A stretch of DNA of 64,000 nucleotides from Leptospira vanthielii serovar Holland str. Waz Holland = ATCC 700522 (lineage in GTDB: Bacteria; Spirochaetota; Leptospiria; Leptospirales; Leptospiraceae). The position numbers and the translations under genes were made by a program. A model generated the notes under the pieces. That model was given only the letters and a program-made list of their open reading frames with translations. It searched no databases and was not told the origin of the DNA. The DNA is taken from NCBI RefSeq assembly GCF_000332455.1, contig NZ_AOGY02000039.1, positions 62,001 to 126,000 on the forward strand, in the 5' to 3' direction. Of this stretch, positions 29,167-37,574 are shown one piece after another (the stretch's first letter is position 1; every line of letters starts with the position of its first letter).

Positions 29167-29925
29167 CTATTTCAATTCGTTTAAATCCCAACTATATTCA
29201 TTATAAACAATTTTGGCATCCGGTTTGATTGGGTCTCCAAATCCTTCTTGTACAAATTGGATGAGGGTTGTTTTTTTTGTGAAATCCGTTTGGAACCAAT
29301 TAAAAATTTTACTTAAGTATAAAGTGTTCGTTGTTTTATCGTAAGAATTTTTTTTCTGATTTTTTAAGAAACCAATTTTGGCTGCTTGGAGTTGTTTCTC
29401 TAAAACATTCGGTGTGTAGGCTTCCGAAACTATATGAGGACAACCGATGGATGCACAAACAATAGCAAAATGGATTCTTGGTTCATTAAAGTCCTTTCGT
29501 AACTTTTCATGTTCAATCCAATCTAGATGCCTTGGTTTTCCAAGCAGGGAAAAGAATTCCTTTTTCCAAGGAATCCCGCGAGCTAAGTTGATTTTCGAAA
29601 AAGGTGAGCCGATTTCAGTGATACTTTCCACCGGATAGTGATCCAAAATCAATTTAATGGTAAAAGCATTGTAGGCGTTGATGAGAAAACTTTGTTTTTC
29701 TTTTTCTGTGAATCCCTGGTACTGGACCTCAGAAACTTTGGAAAGAGATTCTAGATATTGGCGAAAGTTACCCTCTTCCGATTGGATTCCCTTATAAGAA
29801 ACAAGGCCATTCTTTACATATTTTTTCAGAAGTGAGTCCCAAACCAAATGTTTGTGATCAAACCCTTGGGCAGAGACCCCTTGCCATAAACCAAAACAAA
29901 GAAAGGTAATGAGAAACTGTTTCAT
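29167..29925 (-). CDS. Exported DUF547 protein
   Basis: 252 residues from the ATG at 29925, chosen because GGATGG lies six bases upstream. Signal peptide MKQFLITFLCFGLWQGVSA. The body matches DUF547: FLINAYNAFTIKLILDHYP, then IPWKKEFFSLLGKPRHLDWIEH, and RIHFAIVCASIGCPHI with a conserved Cys-x4-Cys. The function of the family is unknown. Convergent with the OsmC gene, 29 bases apart. Confidence 0.85.
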   Translation of the reverse strand: MKQFLITFLCFGLWQGVSAQGFDHKHLVWDSLLKKYVKNGLVSYKGIQSEEGNFRQYLESLSKVSEVQYQGFTEKEKQSFLINAYNAFTIKLILDHYPVESITEIGSPFSKINLARGIPWKKEFFSLLGKPRHLDWIEHEKLRKDFNEPRIHFAIVCASIGCPHIVSEAYTPNVLEKQLQAAKIGFLKNQKKNSYDKTTNTLYLSKIFNWFQTDFTKKTTLIQFVQEGFGDPIKPDAKIVYNEYSWDLNELK

Positions 29926-29978
29926 AATGACCATCCACTGACTTAGACTGATCCAAATTGGTTTGCCAACGAGAATTT

Positions 29979-30680
29979 TTAAGACAAACTATTCAAATAA
30001 CGACTGACCCCTTGGATGACAGGTGCCGGAATTTCATGGCCTCCGTTAAAAGCGATGAATTCACCAAGAAGGCCTGAGTTCCGAAGTAACTTCTCCAGTT
30101 TTTTTGCGTTCGCATAACCAAGGATAGGATCAAATTCACCATGAGATTGGAAAAACCGTAGATTGGATTTTTTAGGTGCTAACTCTTTCCAAAGTGATTC
30201 ATTGACCAGTGCCCCTGAAAGGATCATAAGGCCCTTGGAGATTTCCTCTTTTCTAAGAGTTAGGTCTGTGGCAAGCATCGCACCTTGCGAAAACCCACCT
30301 AATATTAGCTGGTTCCATGGAACGCCAATGGCGTCTAACATTAAGTATGCTGCTTGGCGAGCGACATCCATTCCTTCGGGATCTTTGTCGGCAAAATTTC
30401 TGAAATCATTTTTCCGAATGGCTTCTTCCAACGCTGCCATATCAATCGGGAACCATGCACGACCTGAATACCCTGGCATAAGAGGGATACTTAGGTGGCC
30501 ATGAGGAAACACCCAGTTAAATTTTTGATCTGTAACTAAAACTTCATGGATGGGATATAGATCAAATGCACTAGCACCATAACCGTGAAATAATACTACC
30601 GTAGGTGCATCCGGGTCGCCTTGGACTCGAAGTACTTGTAAAGGTCCGAGAGATTCTAAATCGTTGTCGTTGTCTAACAT
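29979..30680 (-). CDS. Alpha/beta-hydrolase, phospholipase/carboxylesterase family
   Basis: 233 residues. VVLFHGYGASAFDLYPI supplies the oxyanion region and LILGGFSQGAMLATDL the nucleophile elbow G-F-S-Q-G. An Asp lies in SHGEFDPILGYA and a His in FNGGHEIPAP, completing the triad. No signal peptide, so cytosolic. Substrates in this family are short-chain esters or lysophospholipids. Begins three bases after dinB and so is co-transcribed with it. Confidence 0.85.
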   Translation of the reverse strand: MLDNDNDLESLGPLQVLRVQGDPDAPTVVLFHGYGASAFDLYPIHEVLVTDQKFNWVFPHGHLSIPLMPGYSGRAWFPIDMAALEEAIRKNDFRNFADKDPEGMDVARQAAYLMLDAIGVPWNQLILGGFSQGAMLATDLTLRKEEISKGLMILSGALVNESLWKELAPKKSNLRFFQSHGEFDPILGYANAKKLEKLLRNSGLLGEFIAFNGGHEIPAPVIQGVSRYLNSLS

Positions 30681-30683
30681 AGT

Positions 30684-31760
30684 TTAACCGAAGAGTGAAG
30701 GCTGGTCCTGATTGATTGCATCTGAAATAAAGTTGGTAACAGAAATTCCTAAAAGTCGAATTTTTTTGACTGGATCGGTGTTTTCCTTCCAGACAGTTGC
30801 CAACAAATTCGAGGATTGTTGGAAAAGGTTGTCTGCCAAGTAGAAAACAGATTCGGAAGAAATAGATTTTTGTTTCACAGTGAAATCTTCGAATTTGGTT
30901 TTCAAAGTGAGCGTTTTGCCTTGTTTGTTTTTACGGCTCATCCTTAATTCTAATTCATTTGATAAGGTCTCCAAAGTGAGAATCAAATACGAAAAGTCTT
31001 CCGAATCATGGGTAAAAGTAGTTTCCACACCGATGGATTTGGGATCACGAAAAGGGATTACATCCCTATCATCAACTCCCCTTGCCATTCGATAAAAAAC
31101 AGCTCCCATCTTTCCAAATTCCTGAATTAAAAATGTTTCCTCTGCTTTCCTTAGTTCCGATCCCTTAGTAAATCCCAAAAGAGAGAGTCTTTCATAAGTT
31201 TTTTTCCCAATCCCGTGAAAGCTGTATAATGGTAAATCATCCAAAAAATTTTCTTCTTCCCCGGGGAGAACCACATATAATCCGTTAGGTTTATTTTTTT
31301 CAGAAGCCATTTTTGCTAAAAATTTATTTTGAGCCACTCCCGCAGAACAAGTGAGACCTGTGCGCTCAAATATCTTTTTCCTAATTTCTCTTGCGATTGT
31401 ACTGGCAAGAGGGATTTCTAATTTATTAATTGTGACATCTAAGTAAGCTTCATCTAAGGATAAAGGTTCCACTAAATCGGTGTATTCCAAAAAGATGGAC
31501 CTAATTTCTTTAGAAACTGTTTTATACACTTCAAACCTTGGTGGTGTAAAGATCGCATCTGGACAAAGTTTATAAGCCTGAAAACAAGGAATGGCAGAAC
31601 GAACTCCAAATTTTCTCGCCTCATAACTGGCAGCACAAACCACTCCTCTAGAATGCGGAGATCCGCCAACCACAACAGGTTTCCCTCGCATCTCGGGGAA
31701 GTCTCTTTGTTCCACTGATGCATAAAACGCGTCCATGTCGATGTGGATGATCTTTTTCAT
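30684..31760 (-). CDS. dinB: DNA polymerase IV (Y family)
   Basis: 358 residues. Catalytic carboxylates are Asp8 (IHIDMDAFYASVE) and Asp103/Glu104 (SLDEAYLD), at the same numbers as in E. coli Pol IV. Little-finger domain after about 240. The C-terminal tail NQDQPSLFG is a beta-clamp-binding motif. It performs error-prone translesion synthesis. I saw no LexA box in the 75 bases between it and the divergent kinase gene, but the spirochaete box is not one I can score reliably. Confidence 0.95.
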   Translation of the reverse strand: MKKIIHIDMDAFYASVEQRDFPEMRGKPVVVGGSPHSRGVVCAASYEARKFGVRSAIPCFQAYKLCPDAIFTPPRFEVYKTVSKEIRSIFLEYTDLVEPLSLDEAYLDVTINKLEIPLASTIAREIRKKIFERTGLTCSAGVAQNKFLAKMASEKNKPNGLYVVLPGEEENFLDDLPLYSFHGIGKKTYERLSLLGFTKGSELRKAEETFLIQEFGKMGAVFYRMARGVDDRDVIPFRDPKSIGVETTFTHDSEDFSYLILTLETLSNELELRMSRKNKQGKTLTLKTKFEDFTVKQKSISSESVFYLADNLFQQSSNLLATVWKENTDPVKKIRLLGISVTNFISDAINQDQPSLFG

Positions 31761-31835
31761 TTCTCTATCTTATAGAATCAAACTAAATTAAAAATCTCTT
31801 GCCAAATGTTTTTTGCACCGAATCCTTCATGAATT

Positions 31836-33980
31836 GTGCACACAAAACAAGCTGCAAAGATTTTGGTTGTCGACGATAACGAAACCAATATTGAAATTAT
31901 CACTCATATTTTGCTAAACCAAGGATATGAAGTCGCAGTGGCCTATGACGGCGAATATGCCTTAGAACTAGCAGAAGCACTCGATTTTGACTTAATCCTA
32001 CTCGACATTTTGTTGCCTGGGATCAGTGGACTTGATGTCGCCAAACGATTACTTACTATGGATCGTTCCAAAAACACCCCAATTCTTTTTTTATCGGCAC
32101 TGAATGAAACCAGTGACATTGTCAAAGGATTGGAAACAGGGGCTGTAGATTACATTACAAAACCTTTCCAAGAAACAGAAATTTTAGCAAGAATTCGAAC
32201 CCATATCAAAATCAAAACTCTCGAAAAAGAAAGAATCGATCTTTTGCAAGCCATTCAAAAAGATTTGGAACTAGCAAAGGCAAACCAAGAAAATTTAGTA
32301 ACATTCCAATTCCCACCTTCTCCACTTTATCAAATTTACACTTCCTACAAACCAATGGACTTGGTCGGAGGAGATCTTATCACCTACGATCTGTTACCTT
32401 CTGGAGATTTAGATATTTTATTTGGGGACGTGACTGGACACGGAATTGCAGCAGCTATGGTCTCTCTTATGGCTATCATTACTTTCAAAACCATGGATAA
32501 ATCTTTTTTATCACCAAGTGAAAGTTTATATTGGATCCACAGTACTCTTACACCACTGATTAGTACGCATTTTATTAGTGCCATTTATATCCGCTATAAA
32601 GCGGAGGAAAACCTACTCTCCTACTCAATGGCAGGGCACCACAATATGTTTCTAATCCGAGATCAGAAGATCATCAAACTCGGGACCAAAGGTTTTTGTC
32701 TTATGATGTTTCCTGACCAACTCAACGCTGAAAATGAAGACCTAACTGGTGTAGAATTGGAATTTATCAGGAAAGATAAATCTACTTTTTTTGTAAGCCT
32801 AAACTCAACAGCCACCTACGACAAAAAAGGAAATTTTGTGATTAGTAAATCGACCGTATTTGATATCACCGACCGCAAACTAGCAGAAGATAAATTAAAC
32901 GAATATTCGCAAAAAATCCAACTACAAAACACACGATTACAAAAAGCCGTGGAAGCCGCCATCAAAGCGAATCGTTCTAAATCCGTTTTCTTTTCAAAAA
33001 TCACACATGAACTAAGAACCCCTCTTCATGCGGTGATTGGGTTTTCTCAAATTTTAGAAAAGGATCCAAACCTTCCGAACCACTTAAAAGGTTATGTGAA
33101 TTCTCTTTATGAAAATGGAGTCCATTTACTCGGAATGATTAATGATATTTTGGATCTATCGAAAATTGAAGCAGGGAAAATGACAGAATCCAAAGAACGA
33201 TTTTCGCTCGTTCAACTTTGGGATACTTTATTCTCCATGTTTTCCTATCGGTTTTCTGAAAAATCAATTAGTTTCGAACTTCTAAATCCAACTGTGATTG
33301 AATCCTGTTACTACGAAGCAGATTTACAAAAAATACGCCAAATACTTGTTAATTTACTTGGAAATGCTTTAAAATTTACAAACCAAGGTTCTGTCAGTTT
33401 AGAAATTCAAATCCAACGTACCCCGGAACATTCTTTCGATACAGTAAAATTCATTGTAAAAGATTCAGGAATTGGAATTCCGAATGACCAGTTGCATTCA
33501 ATTTTTGAAGCATTCCAACAAACAGAACAAGGCAGTTCCTACAAAGAAGGGACTGGCCTCGGACTTTCCATCTGTCATCAGTTAGTTGAATTTTTAGGAG
33601 GTTCGATCTATGTAAAAAGTACCATTGGAGAAGGATCCGAGTTCTGGTTTGAAATTCCCTTAACTAGATTAGAAATCATTCCAGGCGAGTTGGTTCAAAA
33701 ATCAAAAATTGGTCCCATACATACAAAGGAACTTGGAGGGACAACAAAACTGGAAGAATCTGAAGAGGAATTTGTACAAACTTTTTTAAACACATCGGCC
33801 CCAGAACTCAAACGAGAAATTTTGCAATTGATTCGAATTCAAAACTTTGGTCAACTCATCGGTGTCCTAAATACAATCAAAACAGAAGATAAAGGAAAAA
33901 ACATCTTAGAACAAAAAGTAAAAAACAAAAAGTATAAATTTCTAATCGATTTGGTCCAGTCCTCTAATCCTTTAGAGTGA
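31836..33980 (+). CDS. Response regulator - partial SpoIIE - partial PAS - histidine kinase chimera
   Basis: 714 residues. A receiver domain comes first (7-125, phospho-Asp57 in LILLDILLPG, Lys in DYITKPF). Next is a SpoIIE/PP2C segment (about 160-290: VGGDLITYDLL, LFGDVTGHGIAAAMVS, YSMAGHHNMFLI) that stops before the usual final metal-binding D-G motif. It runs directly into the second half of a PAS domain (about 305-350: LEFIRKDKSTFFVSLNS, FDITDRKLAED). Then HisKA (His near 391, KITHELRTPLHAVIGF), a HATPase (NLLGNALKF, DSGIGIP, GTGLGLSI) and an ~80-residue helical tail. The kinase half looks intact; the phosphatase lacks part of its fold. An internal deletion that fused two genes would explain this. 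Confidence 0.88.
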   Translation: MHTKQAAKILVVDDNETNIEIITHILLNQGYEVAVAYDGEYALELAEALDFDLILLDILLPGISGLDVAKRLLTMDRSKNTPILFLSALNETSDIVKGLETGAVDYITKPFQETEILARIRTHIKIKTLEKERIDLLQAIQKDLELAKANQENLVTFQFPPSPLYQIYTSYKPMDLVGGDLITYDLLPSGDLDILFGDVTGHGIAAAMVSLMAIITFKTMDKSFLSPSESLYWIHSTLTPLISTHFISAIYIRYKAEENLLSYSMAGHHNMFLIRDQKIIKLGTKGFCLMMFPDQLNAENEDLTGVELEFIRKDKSTFFVSLNSTATYDKKGNFVISKSTVFDITDRKLAEDKLNEYSQKIQLQNTRLQKAVEAAIKANRSKSVFFSKITHELRTPLHAVIGFSQILEKDPNLPNHLKGYVNSLYENGVHLLGMINDILDLSKIEAGKMTESKERFSLVQLWDTLFSMFSYRFSEKSISFELLNPTVIESCYYEADLQKIRQILVNLLGNALKFTNQGSVSLEIQIQRTPEHSFDTVKFIVKDSGIGIPNDQLHSIFEAFQQTEQGSSYKEGTGLGLSICHQLVEFLGGSIYVKSTIGEGSEFWFEIPLTRLEIIPGELVQKSKIGPIHTKELGGTTKLEESEEEFVQTFLNTSAPELKREILQLIRIQNFGQLIGVLNTIKTEDKGKNILEQKVKNKKYKFLIDLVQSSNPLE

Positions 33981-34359
33981 CGATGTTTACTTTTTGATAT
34001 CCTTTCGACTTTAATAAGTCCGTTACAAAAACAAAAGATTCAAACACGGCTCTCTTATCTACCTCCAAAACGATGGAAGATTTCCCACCCTCATTCATTG
34101 GAATGGCGAGTGTTAGTGAATCTTTGGATGTTTCTTTCCCATCAAAAAAAACTAAACCTAAATGATTGATTTGAATTTTGAACTTGGGAGATTCTTCCCC
34201 AATAGAATCCGTTTTTGTTTTGGGTAGGTCTAATTGCAAAGTTGATGTTGTTTCTGTAAACCTAACGGCTAACATCAAAAAAATTAATAATATAAACAAT
34301 ACATCGATGAGACTACTGATATCAATTGATGAATCCGAATTTGATTTACGGAGTTTCAT
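33964..34359 (-). CDS. ExbD/TolR-family biopolymer transport protein
   Basis: 131 residues. A short cytoplasmic N-terminus (MKLRKSNSDSSIDISSLIDVLFILLIFLML) leads into one membrane helix containing the functional Asp of the L-I-D-V-L-F pattern, followed by a periplasmic domain. With ExbB it converts proton motive force into work on a TonB- or TolA-like partner, which is not in the window. Five bases separate it from the upstream exbB-like gene. Its 3' end overlaps the chimeric kinase gene by 17 bases. Confidence 0.9.
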   Translation of the reverse strand: MKLRKSNSDSSIDISSLIDVLFILLIFLMLAVRFTETTSTLQLDLPKTKTDSIGEESPKFKIQINHLGLVFFDGKETSKDSLTLAIPMNEGGKSSIVLEVDKRAVFESFVFVTDLLKSKGYQKVNIVTLKD

Positions 34360-34364
34360 GGGGT

Positions 34365-34820
34365 TTAAGAAAAATCCTTTACCATAAGTTCCGAAATGTA
34401 TCGAATTTTGTTTTCAGCAAATCGGTGAAAATACAAAGAAGGAATTGCTACCAGAAGGCCAACAATTGTCGTATTCAACGCATCTTTAATTCCACCAGCG
34501 AGTACCTCTAAGCTGACCTTCCCTTGTGCTTCCATGGCACCAAAAGCAGAGTTAATTCCAATGACAGTACCTAAAAGTCCAAGAAGCATCGAAAGGGAAG
34601 CTATGGTTGGTAACCAACGTATGGTTCTTTCCAATGGGGAAAAAAACAATTCCAACTCTGCTTCCGTTGGTTCTTTGGGAAATACCTCTGAACGGAAATT
34701 CCGATTTTCCAATTTCCTTAGGCCCAAGATCATTCGAAAGAAAAAATAAAACGAGGTAAGCGAAAAACAAAAAAGAAGAATAAAAATCAAAATTGCGGGA
34801 ATTGAAAATGTCCAATTCAT
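34365..34820 (-). CDS. ExbB/TolQ/MotA-family proton channel protein
   Basis: 151 residues from the ATG at 34820 (MNWTFSIPAILIFILL). The longer frame upstream overlaps the divergent ubiE-like gene and encodes no family sequence. Three membrane helices; the second and third (TIASLSMLLGLLGTVIGINSAF and LAGGIKDALNTTIVGLLVAIPSLYF) hold the conserved Gly/Thr residues of the channel. Operon with exbD. Its ATG overlaps the plus-strand ATG at 34819 in a CATG. Confidence 0.88.
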   Translation of the reverse strand: MNWTFSIPAILIFILLFCFSLTSFYFFFRMILGLRKLENRNFRSEVFPKEPTEAELELFFSPLERTIRWLPTIASLSMLLGLLGTVIGINSAFGAMEAQGKVSLEVLAGGIKDALNTTIVGLLVAIPSLYFHRFAENKIRYISELMVKDFS

Positions 34821-35562
34821 GGATGTATCGACCTCTATGAACCAATACCAACTGCCATCCCAAGAAAAGAAACCCGAATATGTAAGAACCAATTTTGATG
34901 GAATCGCCAAAGCTTATGACAGATTCAACGATTGGAATAGTTTTTTCCTGCATCGGGTCTGGAAAGATTGGGTGGTGAGAGAGGCCAAAAAATCTGTCCC
35001 AGAAGCCAAATCTGCTCTAGATCTTTGTTGTGGAACGGGGGACATAACCTTTCGGCTCTGGAAGGAACCGCAACTGGAACGAATTGTAGGCCTAGATTTT
35101 TCCGAAAAGATGTTGTCCTTTGCCATCCACAAAATCCCAAAAAACCCGAGAGTCCAACTTCTCATCGGGGATGCGATGGATCTCAGCCAATTTTCGGATG
35201 GTAGTTTTGATATTGTGACTATGGGATTTGGTCTTCGTAATGTTTCTGACTTAAAAAAGTGCCTATTAGAAATCAAACGAGTGTTAAAGAAAGGTGGGGT
35301 TTTTGTCAATTTGGATGTAGGACGTGTGCGGCCAAAATTTCTTAAATTCTTTGCTGACTTTTATTTTTTCAAAATTGTTCCTATATTCGGGTATTTACTC
35401 TATGGAAAGGAAAATGAGATGTTTGATTATCTCCCTCATTCTTCTAAGGTTTATCCTGACCAAGAAACATTGGCAAATATCTTAAAAGAGTTGGGATATC
35501 GAGAGGTTCGGTTTCAAAACTTTGTTTTTGGGAATGCCGTGGCTCACGTAGCAACAAACTAA
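34819..35562 (+). CDS. ubiE: UbiE/MenG-type (demethyl)menaquinone C-methyltransferase
   Basis: 247 residues. FDGIAKAYDRFNDWNSFFLHRVW is the family N-terminal signature. SAM-binding motif I is ALDLCCGTGDITF, motif II is FDIVTMGFGLRNV, and motif III is LKKGGVFVNLDVGRVRPK. It methylates the quinone ring in the last step of menaquinone (or a late step of ubiquinone) synthesis; Leptospira is known for menaquinone. An ATG at 34837 (MNQYQLPSQEKK) is an alternative start and would free the overlap with the divergent exbB gene. Confidence 0.93.
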   Translation: MDVSTSMNQYQLPSQEKKPEYVRTNFDGIAKAYDRFNDWNSFFLHRVWKDWVVREAKKSVPEAKSALDLCCGTGDITFRLWKEPQLERIVGLDFSEKMLSFAIHKIPKNPRVQLLIGDAMDLSQFSDGSFDIVTMGFGLRNVSDLKKCLLEIKRVLKKGGVFVNLDVGRVRPKFLKFFADFYFFKIVPIFGYLLYGKENEMFDYLPHSSKVYPDQETLANILKELGYREVRFQNFVFGNAVAHVATN

Positions 35563-35572
35563 AGTTAGCGGG

Positions 35573-35602
35573 AAACAAATCAGATTTATGTCTGATTTGT
35601 TT
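35573..35602 (+). terminator. Terminator after ubiE
   Basis: A perfect 12-bp stem AAACAAATCAGA/TCTGATTTGTTT with a 6-base loop, ten bases past the stop. T-rich sequence follows, though not an immediate run. The stem is strong and symmetric. Confidence 0.75.
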
Positions 35603-35739
35603 AAGTTTTGATTCTTTTTTTCAGCTCTCTTCGTACTTCCCCCAAGGAATCCAATGGATTTCCCTAAATTCCGTAAAATGAACGTTGATTTTTTTACTTT
35701 TTTGTCGTTTAATTCCCTATGCAGGTAGGAAATCTCAAT

Positions 35740-37512
35740 ATGAAACGATGGTTAGTGCTTTTATCAATTCCGCTTTTAATTTTGGACTGTTCCAATAAAA
35801 AGAAGGGATTATTACTTCTCCCTTTTTTGGGGCTCGGTGACGGTTCTTCTACGGAGACCAAAGCGGCAGCCGCAAATACCGGTGACGGTACTTTTACAGT
35901 TGTTGGATTAGAAACAACAGATCCAACCCAAATTACGACCCCAACAGAAACCACTGGCGGTTCAAGTGGAGACCAAACATCTACCACACCGGGAACCGAA
36001 GTGACAGCACCCACAGCACCGGTTGCTTCAACGCCAGCACCGACAACAGTCAATAACGAAACCACAGTTGTAGTGGTAGACCAAACCAATGATGGCAACT
36101 TTAACTTTGAAACAAACATTACTGTTCCTGTAACTGTCGTTGTAGAAAACGAATCAGGACCTGTGGCCAACGCACCAGTGACCGTTACGGAAACGACAAC
36201 TACAGGAGAACCGAATGTAGTGGGAACAGGAACTACCGATTCCAATGGATCCGTTACCATTCCGATTAGTGTTCCACCAACTGTTACCGCAGTAGAAGTG
36301 AGTATCATCGGTGTGAATCCGACTACAGGTGAAGTGGTAGAGATTACAGGATCAGCTCCAGTGCAACAACCCTCTACTGGTTCTGGATCGGAAGGAACTG
36401 TCGTTGTGGCTCCCGTTGTCAATGTAGACACAACCAATTTCCAACCTGTGAACGGTTGTGTGCAAGCAGTTGATTCTGATTGTGATGGGATTGCGAATGC
36501 TTATGATGAATTCCCAGAGGATCCAAGTCTTGCAACTACAGCACGTTCTGGTCGATACACGATTGCTTTCGAAGATATGTATCCATCTGCAGGCGATGCA
36601 GACTTAAACGACCACTCGACAATATTCAGCACAGAGATGGACAAAACTCCAACAAACAAAGTGAAGGTGATTCGTGGAACTTATACGCATGTTGCCAAAG
36701 GTGCAGGATATAATCATGAACTCAGACTTTCTTTGGATGTTCCCACAAATGCTACAGTACAAGTAAGTTATGTAGACGGAAATGGAAATCCATGGAATGG
36801 TTGTGCTGCTGCATCGAAATACACTGCAAATGTTGTTGGGGACTGCACTGGCGGGACTTTAAATGCAGCGCAACTCAAACGAGGAGTGTTAATCCTTCCA
36901 AGTTCTGACAAAACACTTTTCGGAAGCAAAAATGCTCCTAAAGCAGGATCTAATTTTACGATCAATGACTTTGTTCGCGGTGTAACTGCACAAGTTACGA
37001 TTACATTTGAAGAGCCAGTGGATTTGAATGAAACCAAAAACCTAGTTGGTGGACATTTGAACTACTTCCTTGCCATCAACCAAAAGACTGATGGTGTGTT
37101 CAGACAAATTTATCGTCCAGGTTACTATAAAGACAGTAAGGGAAAGGATTCCTTTATCGACAAAAATGGTTTCCCTTGGGCCATCATTGTTCCAGGAGTT
37201 TTTAACCACCCAACAGAAGGTGATGACATTCGTAAACCTTCCACTTCTGGTTACATCTTCTTTAATTCTTGGATGCACTCGAATGGTGTGGCTCATAAGG
37301 ACTGGTATTTACATGTAGACCAAATTCCAGCGCCGAACCGTCCGTCCTATGTAGTTCGAGTGAGTGATTTTTACGCTGACAATGGTTTTTCTGCCTACCT
37401 TCTTAAAGCTGTTCGCAAAAACGCTTTTGAAGTTTCAGCAAGTTTGATCGTTGTGGGAGCTGCCCTCGGGTTCCTTATGAAAAAACGTTTGGAAAAACAA
37501 CAAGCAGCTTAA
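35740..37512 (+). CDS. LruC-domain outer-surface lipoprotein
   Basis: 590 residues from the ATG at 35740 (MKRWLVLLSIPLLILDC); AGGTAGG lies about 12 bases upstream. Lipobox LLILDC with cysteine 17. A ~190-residue Thr/Val/Pro-rich spacer comes next, then SDCDGIANAYDEFPEDP (a calcium-type D-x-D-x-D loop) and the LruC domain from about 270 (YTIAFEDMYPSAGDADLNDHSTIFSTE). LruC is a known lipoprotein antigen of pathogenic Leptospira. Unusually the protein ends with a hydrophobic helix (LIVVGAALGFLMKKRLEKQ) and basic residues, like a C-terminal membrane or sorting anchor. A terminator follows. Confidence 0.85.
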   Translation: MKRWLVLLSIPLLILDCSNKKKGLLLLPFLGLGDGSSTETKAAAANTGDGTFTVVGLETTDPTQITTPTETTGGSSGDQTSTTPGTEVTAPTAPVASTPAPTTVNNETTVVVVDQTNDGNFNFETNITVPVTVVVENESGPVANAPVTVTETTTTGEPNVVGTGTTDSNGSVTIPISVPPTVTAVEVSIIGVNPTTGEVVEITGSAPVQQPSTGSGSEGTVVVAPVVNVDTTNFQPVNGCVQAVDSDCDGIANAYDEFPEDPSLATTARSGRYTIAFEDMYPSAGDADLNDHSTIFSTEMDKTPTNKVKVIRGTYTHVAKGAGYNHELRLSLDVPTNATVQVSYVDGNGNPWNGCAAASKYTANVVGDCTGGTLNAAQLKRGVLILPSSDKTLFGSKNAPKAGSNFTINDFVRGVTAQVTITFEEPVDLNETKNLVGGHLNYFLAINQKTDGVFRQIYRPGYYKDSKGKDSFIDKNGFPWAIIVPGVFNHPTEGDDIRKPSTSGYIFFNSWMHSNGVAHKDWYLHVDQIPAPNRPSYVVRVSDFYADNGFSAYLLKAVRKNAFEVSASLIVVGAALGFLMKKRLEKQQAA

Positions 37513-37533
37513 ATATAAACCTACCTTTACAAG

Positions 37534-37569
37534 AAATCCTTCCTTCATTCTTTGGGGGGAGGATTTTTT
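37534..37569 (+). terminator. Terminator after the LruC-domain gene
   Basis: Arms AAATCCTTCC (37534-37543) and GGAGGATTT (37558-37566), with one bulged base and a run of six T. The GGGGGGAGG arm also serves as a strong Shine-Dalgarno 12-13 bases before the ATG of the next gene at 37575, so folding of the hairpin would hide that site in read-through RNA. Confidence 0.7.
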
Positions 37570-37574
37570 GTTTT

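Noticed and set aside
35709..36437. 242-codon minus-strand frame inside the LruC-domain gene
   Set aside because: A Val/Thr-rich mirror of the repetitive Thr/Val spacer on the plus strand; the lipoprotein frame is clearly the real one.
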